NCBI GenBank assembly: GCA_963989385.1
Contig: OZ022506.1
Coordinates: forward strand, 67,219,434-67,283,433
DNA length: 64,000 nt
Direction of reading: 5' to 3'
Source of the DNA: Ctena decussata
Taxonomy: Eukaryota; Mollusca; Bivalvia; Lucinida; Lucinidae
This document shows positions 1 through 9,960 of this stretch, in pieces. Numbering within the stretch: the first letter of the stretch is position 1; each line of letters starts with the position of its first letter. Below the pieces are notes generated by a model, which was not told where the DNA came from, made no database searches, and saw nothing but the letters and a program-made list of their open reading frames with translations. The position numbers and the translations under genes are program-made.

Positions 1-37
1 ACAACAAACCAGTTTCAATCATTACTTTTGGGATTAT

Positions 38-1359
38 TAGCTCGCCTGAACGAAAGTTCAGGAAGAGCTATTGTTGTCACCACGGCGTCGATGTCCGCGT
101 CCGCGTCAGCGTCCGCGTCCGCGTCCGCGTCGGCGTTCGAATTGGATGTTTTGGTTAAAGTTTTTTAAAGACCTATATCTCCTTAACCCATGCATGGATT
201 CTTTTGATACTTGCACTGTAGCTAGATATTGGTCTAAGGTTTAACAGGGTACCACCCCACCCCACTCTGTGACCTTGAAGTCAAGGTCATGGACTTAGAA
301 AATTGGTGTTTTTTTGGACTGGATGTTTTGGTTAAAGTTTTATAAAGCCCAATATCTCCTGAACCCATGGATGGATTCCTTTGATACTGGCACTAAAGTT
401 AGATATTGGTCTAAAGTTTTCGAAGGTACTACCCTCACCCCCCTTTGTGACCTTGATGTCAAGGTCATGGACTTAGAATATTGTCTTTTTATTGATTGGA
501 TGTTTTGGTTAAAGTTTTTTAAAGACACATATCTCCTGAATCCAGAGATGAATTCTTTTTATATTTGCACTGTAGTTAGATCTACAGAGTACTACCCCAA
601 CCCCGCTCAGTGATCTTGATGTCAAGGTCAGGGACTTAGGAAATTTTGTCTTTTTTAAAGTTTTGTAATTGCATACTGATTCATAATGCTTTGCAGAGAT
701 TTAGTTTATACTTGAACTGATGTTAGACTCTTTTTTGAGTTTTTACAAAACATCTTATACTTACCCCACTGGGTGACCTTGAAGTCAAGGTCATCGACTA
801 AGAATTTTGTTTTAAAGATTTTGGTTATAGTTTTATATTTATGAAGACATAATTTCACAGTGCCACGATGATGGACTCAGTTGATACTAATACTTGGGCT
901 GATGTTAGATAATGGTTCAGGGTTTTGATACATACTAGCCCCCCCGCCCCCCCCCCCTCTCCCCCCTACCCGTCAGTTTTTTTACCTCAAGCTCATGCAC
1001 TTTGAAATTTCATTTCATTTTTTTTATTTTAATTTTATTTTAAGACTTATTTCTGAGATAGCTTTTGTGTTTTCATTATGGACATGCTTGCATGAAGTTT
1101 TATGCATAGCAGTCCACATAACCCCCCCCCCACCCCCCCCACCCCCCATCCGTCAGTTGTTTTTTTTACCTCAAGCTCATGGACTTTGAAATTTCATTTC
1201 AGTTTTTTTATTTTAATTTTATTTTAAGACTTAATTCTGAGATAGCTTTTGTTTATAAATGTGTTTTCATTATGGACATGCTTGCATGAAGTTTTATGCA
1301 TAGCAGTCCACACCACCATAGCGGCTTTGTGATGGGCAAGCACCAATTCAGGCGAGCTA
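38..1359. repeat. Repeat block bounded by 13-bp inverted ends
   Basis: The block starts with TAGCTCGCCTGAA (38-50) and ends with its exact reverse complement (1347-1359). Inside are a GTCCGC-type hexamer array (about 87-132), a 177-bp tandem repeat, C-rich tracts (about 939-960 and 1121-1148) and a second duplication of about 190 bp (about 955-1122 and 1146-1312). A related end sequence recurs at 51793-51903. It may be a non-autonomous element or a satellite with conserved borders. No transposase is seen. Confidence 0.55.
144..660. repeat. 177-bp tandem repeat, about three copies
   Basis: The sequence GGATGTTTTGGTTAAAGTTT recurs at 144, 321 and 498, giving a 177-bp period. Each unit ends in a near-palindrome, TGACCTTGANNTCAAGGTCA. 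The period is a multiple of three, so a reading frame of 99 codons stays open across two units (314-613), but it has no recognised domain and is most simply a by-product of the repeat. Diverged relatives, including another palindrome near 775-795, continue to about 930. Confidence 0.8.
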
Positions 1360-1685
1360 TGCTGTCAGGCGACAGCTCTTGTTTCGTAATGAAATACGAG
1401 GGAGAACACGTTTAATCTCTGAACGCTTTTGGTTTAAACAATATTTTATTCAATTAAGTTGCTATACAATTGTACATAATATTATATGGTACAGGATCTG
1501 ATAGAAAGCTGAAGCTTATTTAAATCATCTCCTGAAACAGTATGAATACAGCAACATACGTGAATGGTGGAAAGAAAACAAGTAAATCAGGTGAAAGGAA
1601 TGAAAACAAAAAATGATTAAAACAGAGAATACTACATAGCTAAACACATATCCGTAGCCAGCAAATACTCTTCGCAGGCTTTTGT

Positions 1686-1784
1686 GCCCCGAAGCTCCAC
1701 GGGGACCAGGTGCACAGGGACTGTGTGGAAGAACCTATGTACAGACAAGCCTTTCGCAGACACCTGTCCCCGCGGAGCTTCGGC
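1686..1784. repeat. Imperfect hairpin, about 25-bp arms
   Basis: GCCCCGAAGCTCCACGGGG (from 1686) is matched in inverted form by CCCCGCGGAGCTTCGGC (to 1784); the arms also share CCAGGTG/CACCTG. About 48 bp lie between the arms. It lies beyond the 3' side of the LINE. No function is recognised. Confidence 0.6.
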
Positions 1785-1850
1785 AGGCACATGCATACGA
1801 GTAGCATTTGCCAGTCTGGCATGAAGAGATACAAGTGTCTACCGTGACAA

Positions 1851-1892
1851 AATAATAATAATAATAATAATGATAATAATAATAATAATAAA
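1851..1892. repeat. (AAT)n microsatellite
   Basis: Simple AAT/ATT repeat with one TGA interruption. On the minus strand it is an ATT array about 230 bp past the LINE stop codon. It could be the microsatellite tail typical of some CR1/L2-type LINEs, but a continuous 3' UTR is not proven. Confidence 0.7.
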
Positions 1893-2119
1893 TACAACAG
1901 TATGACCGCACTGGCTTATGATATCACAAGCTGAATCAGGATAAGTTTAGACAGAAAATATATCTGTTTCGTGAACAAGTGAAAAGATTAGAGGAGTAAC
2001 CTGCCAGTGCGATTGACTTAAATAAATAAATATGATTCTATTCACTGTTGACCGAGTTCCCGCCACCCTTGCTGCAACCGGCTTAGATCTATATTTGGGT
2101 GAAAGATGTGCCGTGATTT

Positions 2120-5100
2120 CTAAATAAACCTTCTCGAGTGAGTTATGAAATCATGTACTTGCAGAAATAAGCGTTCATTATCAAAATTAGGAACTTCCGC
2201 CATTCCATGAAGTAGCTGATGTGTGTTTAATTCATTTAAATTACGCGGTAGGTACATGTTTCTTACATTGGAGTAGTTAGGACATTTAAAAAAGAAGTGA
2301 TATGCGCTTTCGAATTCACCACATGTGCATGAAGGACTAGGGACAATATTTTTTCTGTATAAATGTGAATTGAGAGCACTACATTCCATCCGTATTCGTG
2401 CGTGAAGTATCTGGCCCATTCTGGAACCAGCGTTGAAGTATTTGGGTGGCGTGTGTATGTCTCTATTTAAACGGTATTTAAAAGACGCCACAGATGGTGA
2501 GTTTTTAATATCTTCAGAAAGGTCGTTCCAGGCGCGAATGGTAGAAGGGAAGAAAGAGTTGTAGAAAAGATTTGTATTAGCGTGGATGTTACGAAGATTG
2601 TCAGAATTCCTGAGATTGTAATTCGTAGTATTTTGTACAAGCGGGGGTACAATGCTTTGCAAATATTCAGGTGTAAGGCCGTTGAGAATTTTGTAGAGAA
2701 TTATTAATTTATGTTTGTTGCGTCTATTTTGTAAAGAGTCCCACCCAAGGTCAGACAGGAGTTTTTCCGTGCTACACAGTTTAGTGGCTCCTGTGATTAT
2801 TCTCGCCGCTTCAATGTGTATTGCTTCTAACTGTTTTTTACTATCGGCAGTGACATTGTCCCATACTGAGTCACTATACTCTAATACGGGCCTTATGAAT
2901 GCAAAATACATTTTCTCAAGAGCACGTCTATTAAGTTTAAATTTAAGGGTACGAAGGAGATTAAGTCTACTCCATGCAGCATCTGTAATATTTGTGATGT
3001 GGTTGGTCCAGTTACATGTATCTGAGAAAGTTAAACCTAAATGTTTGTGGGTTGACGTACATGTCAATGCTACGTTGTTCATGATAAGAGGAGGGTGGTT
3101 TACAGGATTGCGTTTCCTTGATATCAGCATGGAAAATGTTTTGGAAGGATTAAAATCAACTAACCAGTCACTAGCCCAATTGCTGATATGTCTCAGGTCA
3201 TTGTTTAATGTTACAGCTGCAGTATTCGGATTATCAACAATAATATACAGGCTTGTATCGTCAGCAAAGAGTCTTACAGAGGCATTAAGCTCATTAACAA
3301 TGTCATTTATATAAACTAGGAATAGAAGCGGTCCGAGAATGGACCCTTGCGGTACACCAGCTTTTACAAAGGTCCACTGAGATGCTTGTCCGTTTATGAC
3401 AACACGCTGTCGCCTGTTAGTTAGGTAACTAGAAAACCATTTCAAAATGCTCTCAGAACAGCCCATTTGTGACAGCTTGTGCAGAAGGCCACGATGCCAG
3501 ACCCTATCGAACGCCTTGCTTATGTCGCAGAAAACGACACGTACTTCCTTACCGCTGTCTACAGCCTCACAGAAAGTATGGTAAGTATGTAGAAGTTGGA
3601 AGGTTGTGGAATCGCCAGGGACGAAACCAGACTGAAAGGGAGTTAAAAGGTTATGTGTATTAATGTAGTTATATAATTCTTTGTGTACACATCGTTCCAT
3701 GACTTTGCCAGCTTGACAGAGAAGTGAAATTGGTCTATAGTTTGAGGGCAAAGACCGATCATCTTTTTTGTGGATACATGTTACATTTGCATCTTTCCAC
3801 TGGGACGGAAACTCTCCCAGTTGTAAAGATGAGTTAAACAATATAGAATACGGTGTTGCAAGTAAGGAAGACCCTTCTTTTAGCAGACGTGGACTCATAA
3901 GGTCTGGTCCACAGGACTTACTAGCGTCAAGGTTATCGAGAACATCTTTTGTGCTTTGGGGAGTGATAAAGAACAAATCTAAGGGGTCGTGAAAGACAGT
4001 TGAAGTTCGGGGAAGGACTTTATTGTTATCATTAACGTACGATTGTGAAGCAAAATATTTGTTTAGCATTTCAGCTTTTTGAAGGTCAGTTTCAGCAAAT
4101 TCATCGTTAAGTTTAAGTGTGGGCACATTCTGAGAGGTTTTACCGATTTTAAGAAATTGTTTTGACGTTTTCCAGAATAACTTTGGATTTGGATTATCGC
4201 TAGTGAGCATATCCTCAAGCTTATCAAAATAATCTTTCTTAGATTTTCGAATATAATCAACGACTGTATTTCTTAAGAGTTTATATTTATCCCAGTAGTG
4301 TATGTTTGCGGTGTTTTTGAATTTTTTGTGACAACGTTTACGTTTCCGTATAAGGTTCTTAATATGGCATGTGATCCAGGGGTGATCATTTGGGCGTATT
4401 ATTGCGGTTTTGTTCGGGATTGATCTGTTGGCAGCATCGAAGATAGCTTCGGTTATTAGCTGGACTCCGGTATCAATATCATTGTGCTGAACTTGAGTTT
4501 CTAGGTCGTGTTCACGAAGAACCTCACGAAATTTGTCAAAGTCTGCTCGTGCATAGTTCCAAATTTTCCGTTTGTAGGATCTGAGCGTTGGACGAATAAA
4601 TTTCAGCAAGACGACAGTTGGACAATGGTACCTTATCTGATCAGGGATGAAAGGGTCTGCTACACCACTAGTCAAAATATTGCACGGATTCCGAACCATT
4701 ATCAAGTCTATGAGTGAAGCAGAGTGTTCGGTGTAGTGAGTTGCCTCGTTTATCAGTTGTTTCAAGCCGTATAATTGTATAAGATCTTTTACAGGATTGT
4801 TTTCGTTGGAGAGCATGTTATAGTTAAAGTCACCGACAATTATGATGTCATTTATATTTGTGTTATGAGCACGATCAATACTCTCAGAGATAAGATTGAA
4901 ATAGTCCAAATTACTATTGGGTGGTCTGTAAAACCCGCCAATTAGTACCCTTTTACCCTTGACAGTAACCTCCACCCAGACAGCCTCCAAGTCCCGTATT
5001 TCTAAATCTTTTCGCCTACGACATAGATAGGTATCACGCACATATATAACGACCCCTCCTCCGAGTCGATCGCATCTATCGGATCTGAAAGGTGGCAGAA

Positions 5101-5686
5101 AATTCTCTAACTGAATATCATCGTCCGATATGTCTGGTTTCAGCCAACTCTCAGAAAATACCATTATGTCATATGCGTCGGATTCAGCTCTAATAAGATC
5201 AATTTTTGTAAAGAGACTCTGTATGTTAAGATGTAAGATACACAGATGTTTTGATAACATTTCCATGGAAGCCGTGCTGGAGAGGCTACTGTCAGCAAGA
5301 GTATTGACAGAAGTTGGACCGGGATTTGGGTGGATATCCCCACATAAGACAAGTAGGTCGAGCAGTAACAGGAAGCAGTTGGCAGTGAAAAGAACAGTAA
5401 TACAAGCGTGGGTAAATTTTACGTTGCGAGACGACAACGGTACTATCTTATAGCTTAGGTGTGATAACTTAATATCTCTGAAAAACTCATTGCTGTGTTG
5501 AAGGGAGAGAATCAAGGAAAGCCCCATAATGCTATGCAGTTGGAGGCTATGGAAAATTATCATGAACACTGACAATAAGGATACTAAAAAAATTCTATTA
5601 CCAAACCTTTTGTCGGCACCAAGTTTTATAGTTTGAGACACACCGAGGAAGCCACCAAGACCATCTGACTTAAGTTTTCTTAGCAT
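2120..5686 (-). CDS. LINE ORF2: APE endonuclease-reverse transcriptase with 2A-like motif
   Basis: Encodes 1188 residues with no internal stop. The N-terminus (1-115) is hydrophobic and not recognised. A 2A-like motif GDIHPNPGP lies at 116-124 (5315-5341), just before the endonuclease. The APE domain spans about 149-360, with N154, E179 (SESW), YRPP at 253-256, GDFN at 285-288 and a terminal RYHCP at 352-356, where many relatives have SDH. The RT domain spans about 630-890: NYRPISLL, motif A with D721, GVPQGS, and the catalytic FADD at 807-810. A C-x-C-x7-H-x4-C knuckle sits at C1120, C1122, H1130 and C1135. The enzyme would nick target DNA and copy its own RNA at the nick. Missing pieces are a recognisable gag-like ORF1 and certainty that the 2A-like site works, since the usual Glu is His. 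Confidence 0.95.
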   Translation of the reverse strand: MLRKLKSDGLGGFLGVSQTIKLGADKRFGNRIFLVSLLSVFMIIFHSLQLHSIMGLSLILSLQHSNEFFRDIKLSHLSYKIVPLSSRNVKFTHACITVLFTANCFLLLLDLLVLCGDIHPNPGPTSVNTLADSSLSSTASMEMLSKHLCILHLNIQSLFTKIDLIRAESDAYDIMVFSESWLKPDISDDDIQLENFLPPFRSDRCDRLGGGVVIYVRDTYLCRRRKDLEIRDLEAVWVEVTVKGKRVLIGGFYRPPNSNLDYFNLISESIDRAHNTNINDIIIVGDFNYNMLSNENNPVKDLIQLYGLKQLINEATHYTEHSASLIDLIMVRNPCNILTSGVADPFIPDQIRYHCPTVVLLKFIRPTLRSYKRKIWNYARADFDKFREVLREHDLETQVQHNDIDTGVQLITEAIFDAANRSIPNKTAIIRPNDHPWITCHIKNLIRKRKRCHKKFKNTANIHYWDKYKLLRNTVVDYIRKSKKDYFDKLEDMLTSDNPNPKLFWKTSKQFLKIGKTSQNVPTLKLNDEFAETDLQKAEMLNKYFASQSYVNDNNKVLPRTSTVFHDPLDLFFITPQSTKDVLDNLDASKSCGPDLMSPRLLKEGSSLLATPYSILFNSSLQLGEFPSQWKDANVTCIHKKDDRSLPSNYRPISLLCQAGKVMERCVHKELYNYINTHNLLTPFQSGFVPGDSTTFQLLHTYHTFCEAVDSGKEVRVVFCDISKAFDRVWHRGLLHKLSQMGCSESILKWFSSYLTNRRQRVVINGQASQWTFVKAGVPQGSILGPLLFLVYINDIVNELNASVRLFADDTSLYIIVDNPNTAAVTLNNDLRHISNWASDWLVDFNPSKTFSMLISRKRNPVNHPPLIMNNVALTCTSTHKHLGLTFSDTCNWTNHITNITDAAWSRLNLLRTLKFKLNRRALEKMYFAFIRPVLEYSDSVWDNVTADSKKQLEAIHIEAARIITGATKLCSTEKLLSDLGWDSLQNRRNKHKLIILYKILNGLTPEYLQSIVPPLVQNTTNYNLRNSDNLRNIHANTNLFYNSFFPSTIRAWNDLSEDIKNSPSVASFKYRLNRDIHTPPKYFNAGSRMGQILHARIRMECSALNSHLYRKNIVPSPSCTCGEFESAYHFFFKCPNYSNVRNMYLPRNLNELNTHQLLHGMAEVPNFDNERLFLQVHDFITHSRRFI

Positions 5687-6000
5687 TATATATCACAAAT
5701 CAAAAGTTGCAAGAAAATTAGAAAAAGTCCTGCTGGTCCCCTCGGTGCGACTACAATAATAGCAGGTTTGTACTGTACAGAAGCATGGAATTGCAAGAGG
5801 TTGTGTCGGGAAACACGGTCAACAGCAAAAGTCATAAGTAAAATGGTACACAATAAATACATATGCGAATAGAAACACGGTAGCATTGTGATACTGAGAT
5901 AATAAAACCAATGTGAATGGATCATAGGCTGATGCATTACCAAAATTATCAGTGCTCCAGATAAAAAGGAGTAACGTGGATAATTCTTCAAATCACTCAA
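5686..6000 (-). CDS. Small hydrophobic upstream ORF overlapping LINE ORF2 by TAATG
   Basis: The frame is open for 104 codons, but the first in-frame ATG is codon 22 (5935-5937), which gives 83 residues. In-frame stops lie just upstream (near 6021 and 6027). It is rich in hydrophobic stretches and has no known domain. Its TAA stop shares one base with the ATG of the long ORF (5684-5688, TAATG on the minus strand). Such overlaps can couple translation by termination-reinitiation, as reported for the silkworm LINE SART1. The ORF may instead be chance within a 5' UTR. Confidence 0.3.
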   Translation of the reverse strand: MSDLKNYPRYSFLSGALIILVMHQPMIHSHWFYYLSITMLPCFYSHMYLLCTILLMTFAVDRVSRHNLLQFHASVQYKPAIIVVAPRGPAGLFLIFLQLLICDI

Positions 6001-6009
6001 CGAAACACA

Positions 6010-6140
6010 TGCTGTGACCTACCATTAGAGCCGTCTCGCTGAGACGGCTTTTATGAGCGGTCACAACACGTATCCTCGCCGAGAAATGAGAAAAATATCT
6101 TAGAATTATCCCCCAAAGACCATCTTATCTGGAGCTCTGA
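6010..6140. repeat. Stem-loop module shared with 23750-23885
   Basis: A perfect 8-bp stem, GCCGTCTC-GCT-GAGACGGC, lies at 6030-6048. The following 90 bp (GAGAAATGAGAAAAATATC, then CCATCTTATCTGGAG) matches 23750-23885 in the same orientation, with several differences. It sits at the 5' side of the LINE, so it may be 5' UTR or an independent short repeat. Confidence 0.55.
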
Positions 6141-6696
6141 TAAATGCTTACATACGAAAAACAATATTTCATAAATCTTTTCAAGGAAGAAGAATAGTTA
6201 AAGGTGACCTAAATGCTATCATTCTGAGGTAAATCCTGTTGGAATCTAAAAACAATACGGGCACTGTCCCGCTGAACGCTTTTACGGGCAAATTTCCATA
6301 ACAAATATCAGAGGTTCTTTGGGGTCTTCCTTCCAAAAACAATCCCGAAAATCTAGACCCGTCCGTCTTCCCTTCCAAAACAATTAAAAAAATCTAGGTT
6401 AATGGGACTGTTTTGGAGTGGAAAAACCTCCATCTGATAACGCAAGAAATACGAAAATGCTTATTTTCTTTCATAAACCTATTAAACTTCAATATGTTAC
6501 TCAACAATCGATAAATTCTAAATCAAAAGCGACAAATAAATGATCATAACTACCTAACTTTTGAAGCCTGTAATTGCCATTTGATATTTATGAACATATT
6601 CATAAATGCTAATTATGCGCCAGATACGAGTTCTCCCAGTTTGCTGTGAGTTAAAGCTCACCTATTGTAGCTAACCTCAATTATTGTATGGATTAG
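6141..6696. other. Unassigned AT-rich interval
   Basis: No convincing gene, RNA or repeat border is seen. Short ORFs here show no recognisable domain. Confidence 0.5.
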
Positions 6697-9594
6697 GCCC
6701 TGGTCCCGCAGAGCTTGCGACTGCGTCGCGACCTATCCGCGACTAAAAAAAACTGACAGTCGCAGAGAGGTTGCAGAGGTCGCGGAGAGGTTTTATAATG
6801 GTCGCAACACGGTCGCCGAGCAGTCATTGATAAAAATTAGTCGCAGCCAGTCTTTTAAGCATGCACAAAAGACTGATTTTGATCGCCGACTGGTTGCAAT
6901 GGTTTTCTGGAAGTCGCCGATTGTATTATTTTAGTCGCCGACCAGTCACCGATCGGTTTCATCACCACTTTGGCTCAGAACTGTTGCAATCTTGCTGTGA
7001 CCTATCGGCGATCTATCGGCGACTGTTCGGCGACCGATCGGCCCCTTATCGGCGACTGACCACTGTTGAGACGGCGAATGATCGGAGACCGATCGGCGGT
7101 TGGTCGCCGACAGGTTGCAGCGTGCGCCGATAGATCGCCGAACGATCGGCGACAGATCACCGACTGGTCGCCGACAGGTTACAACATGCGCCGATAGATC
7201 AAGGTTTGTAGTGCCAGCTTTAAAACGAAAAGATGTCTTTGCATCCTGGCATCATTTTATTACCAGGGTCCAAAGTGTTCGCATCATGGTACATAGAGGA
7301 AGCCGAAAAAAAAAAAAAAACAGAAAAAAAAAACAGCGGCGCCAAAACAGACAGCAGAAATAACTCCCGAAGTTCGGACGCCTGCTTCGAATCTCAACAG
7401 TCAAAGGCGGAATCTTAACAAACTGCGGCCTTCTTGAAATCCAAAGTCTTATCCAGTACTGTGTTCGCCTCCTCCGTCTTAATCGCCTGTACACCATCAT
7501 AGACATTACAAGTGCATGCCGGTTATTTCGTTGCAAGCAAAGCAACTGAATTTGTAGCTGTGTTATTTTGACAATTTTCACTGAAATGATTTCATTCTTG
7601 TCACCACATTTCCATTAATTTTTTTTAAATAATAACTAGATAAGAGCCCGCGCAAGCGCGGAAATATTTCATGATGGTCAAGTTTATATGAAAAAGCGAG
7701 TTTTAATTTTTCAATGTAAATGGCCTAAGGCCCAGGTGAGGATATGACCTTTACCATGAATACTCACTAAAGCTTCATTTACCTAATTAGTCGTCTGCAT
7801 CTACAAACTTTCAGGTAGCAGACTGCATTGTTTCTAAAAAATTAAACTTTTTTTTCACTTTTTCCTATAGAAAAACCTAAGTGACTCAAAGGTTGACCTT
7901 GCCGTAAAATAGATCACGGTCATCCCAGGGTCATCATTTATATAAATTTTGTTGAGCTTTTGAGTCCTTGATGCGACATGCTAAGTTTCAAAATCATAGG
8001 ATTTGTGGTTCTCGGGGAGAAGATTTTTTAAATTTTTCACCATAATAAATGGTTGCCATCTTGGTTATGTGACCTGTCCTGGGTATTTTTTTTCTGGAAA
8101 AAATTGGGTCCTGGGACGTTTTTGGGGAAAATATTCAAGCCCTCTGAAGACTGAAGGCTTATTTAGCTTCGTTGAATCATGGAAATTGATTTGCCTGCTT
8201 CGCTCGGTAAAAAAGCCCTTTCTTACCTGGCGCATGTGTGTTAACCTTAGACATTTTTAATTTTGTCTTTTCGAAAGTTCAGTTCAGTTTGAATTCTAAA
8301 GACGTTCCCCAAGTGGCTCAGCGGCACGTAACCATAGCCGCACACACTTGGAGCCGTGTGTCCGTCCAACTTTTCGAAAGACCATATGGGTTGAGCTTTA
8401 TCCTTCAATGGGCGAGTTCGATTGGCTACTCGTATTGACTATCGTTCTGGAAGAAAATGGGTCGTTTCGAGCCAGGGCCGTCGGGACTATGACCATTTAG
8501 TTCTTCATCCGTTTAGACATATGAGCAAAAATACAAAAATAAATCGTTATTTATGGGGAAGGACGTACGTTCATGGGTCGGATTTTTGCATTAGAACCTG
8601 CTAAATTTGGACTTGCTAAGCAGAGCGCCGATATTACGACGCAGAACCGAAACGACCGGATTAATTTAAAACGTGTATTCGAGTACACGATAATTTCACT
8701 CGAATGCACCCATTGTTGACGAATAGTCGAAGTTTCTCGAAAAATACTTGGGAGAATTTAAAATGAACGACGAATTTAATTCCCAAATTCTTTAAATCTA
8801 CGTGAAACTAAAACACACGCTAACCGAAATTATCAATGATAGCAATATGCGAAAGAACCAGTATAGAAATTGCACTTGAAAATGCCACCAATTTTGCAGT
8901 TTATGCGTTACTTCGTTTATTTAGTATTATAGATAATAAAATAATAATAATAATATTAAAGACTTTATTTCAAGAGGGTAACACAATTAGTACAAAACTA
9001 ATCTCCCTTGCGGCCCTCACATATTTACATATATGCGCAAATAAACAAGCACCAGATTCTCCAAATATGGAAAACACCTTCTTAGATCTAACAAGCAAGC
9101 ACCATCCCCAGGCACAGTACCGAATGGAAACACCTAAGCTTTATCACAAAAGAAGTTCCCATCCCCCAAATCATGCTCTGACAAATCTATCCACATTCAC
9201 TGCATCCTGAAAAGACATGTTGCATCAGTTTTATGAACATTTGCCATAAAACCAATTTATCGCAGAACGGTCGCCAGTCTCCGACCAGTCCCGTTCATCT
9301 GCAACCAGTCGCCGAAGAGTTGCCGATTGGTCGCTGACTCGTCGCCGATCTTCCTAAACTAGTTGCAATCCTGTCGCCGATCCTACGGTGACCAGTTGCA
9401 GTAAGGTCACCGATCGATCGCCGATTACATGTGAAAGTTGTCGCCGACTGTACGGCGACTGTTCAGCGACTGATAGGAGATCACACTTGAAGAGGAAAGG
9501 TAGTTGCAATGGTCGAAGAGGTCGCAGGTCCGTCGCAGACGAAACCAGTCGTAAAGCGGTCGCATCGCAGTCGCAAGTTCTGTGGGACCGAGGC
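6697..9594. mobile_element. 2.9-kb foldback element with long subrepeat-rich inverted arms
   Basis: Outer ends match in inverted orientation: GGTCCCGCAGAGCTTGCGAC (from 6702) against the complement of GTCGCAAGTTCTGTGGGACC (to 9589). The left arm runs to about 7205 and the right arm from about 9255. Both are filled with imperfect tandem forms of GTCGCCGAC and CGATCGGCGAC. The ~2-kb core holds A-rich stretches and ordinary repeats but no recognisable transposase. Subrepeat-rich long inverted ends are a property of Foldback-type elements. Confidence 0.75.
8276..8370. repeat. Dispersed ~95-bp repeat, copy 1 of 3
   Basis: Contains AAGTGGCTCAGCGGCACGTA and ends CCGTGTGTCCGTCC. The same block, reversed, is at 45268-45360 and 56072-56170. 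TGGCTCAGCGG resembles a pol III A box, but no matching B box follows, so a SINE origin is only possible. Confidence 0.7.
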
Positions 9595-9679
9595 TTTATG
9601 CGCTAACAATAACTAACTCATTAAAGTCGCCATAGTCCTATAAGTAGTTAAAACGTCTAAATTCAAATCATTGTAAAAA

Positions 9680-9960
9680 GCGGTTCAACATTCACTTTTG
9701 GTAATAAAATGTGAGTCGATGTGCATATACTGAGTCATATAACTGGCAAAAAGGAGAGAAAACAAGTTTTTGAAAAATAACAAATCGCTCCACAAAATAG
9801 AACTTCCCGCTCTGGTTTCCCTTCTAGCAATGCTATATAAACAAAGGCGGGATAGTGACTGGGACTCCACTCCTGTACATTGTATTTTTACCATTTTATA
9901 TTACTTAATGGAATCGAAAGTAGGTCATTTTAGTTGCCAACTAAAATGACCCAAATAAGA
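9680..9960. repeat. Dispersed repeat, inverted partner of 52433-52700
   Basis: Shares CTGTACATTGTATTTTTACC, CGCTCCA-AAAAT and a terminal GGTCATTTTAGTTG motif with 52433-52700, which lies in the opposite orientation. It contains a perfect 11-bp stem, GGTCATTTTAG/CTAAAATGACC, at 9923-9951. The short ORFs on it, which both begin MVKIQCTG, reflect the DNA repeat and are not treated as a gene. Confidence 0.65.

Larger units (their letters stand above)
1851..6140 (-). mobile_element. APE-type non-LTR retrotransposon (LINE), near full length
   Basis: A single intact endonuclease/reverse-transcriptase ORF (2120-5686) has a probable 3' UTR down to an ATT-type tail and a 5' region with a small overlapping upstream ORF (5686-6000) and a stem-loop at 6030-6048. 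The 2A-like motif, APE endonuclease, RT and C-terminal CCHC knuckle suggest a CR1/L2-like group, but the exact clade cannot be assigned by eye. Element ends are uncertain: no target-site duplication was found. The open ORF implies recent insertion. Confidence 0.8.

Noticed and set aside
2715..3314. 199-codon plus-strand ORF
   Set aside because: It lies wholly antisense to the LINE reverse transcriptase frame and has no domain; it is a shadow ORF.
9685..9894. Minus-strand ORF starting MVKIQCTG, with a similar one at 52491-52679 (+)
   Set aside because: The similarity follows the DNA repeat. The two frames diverge quickly and are not conserved as protein.
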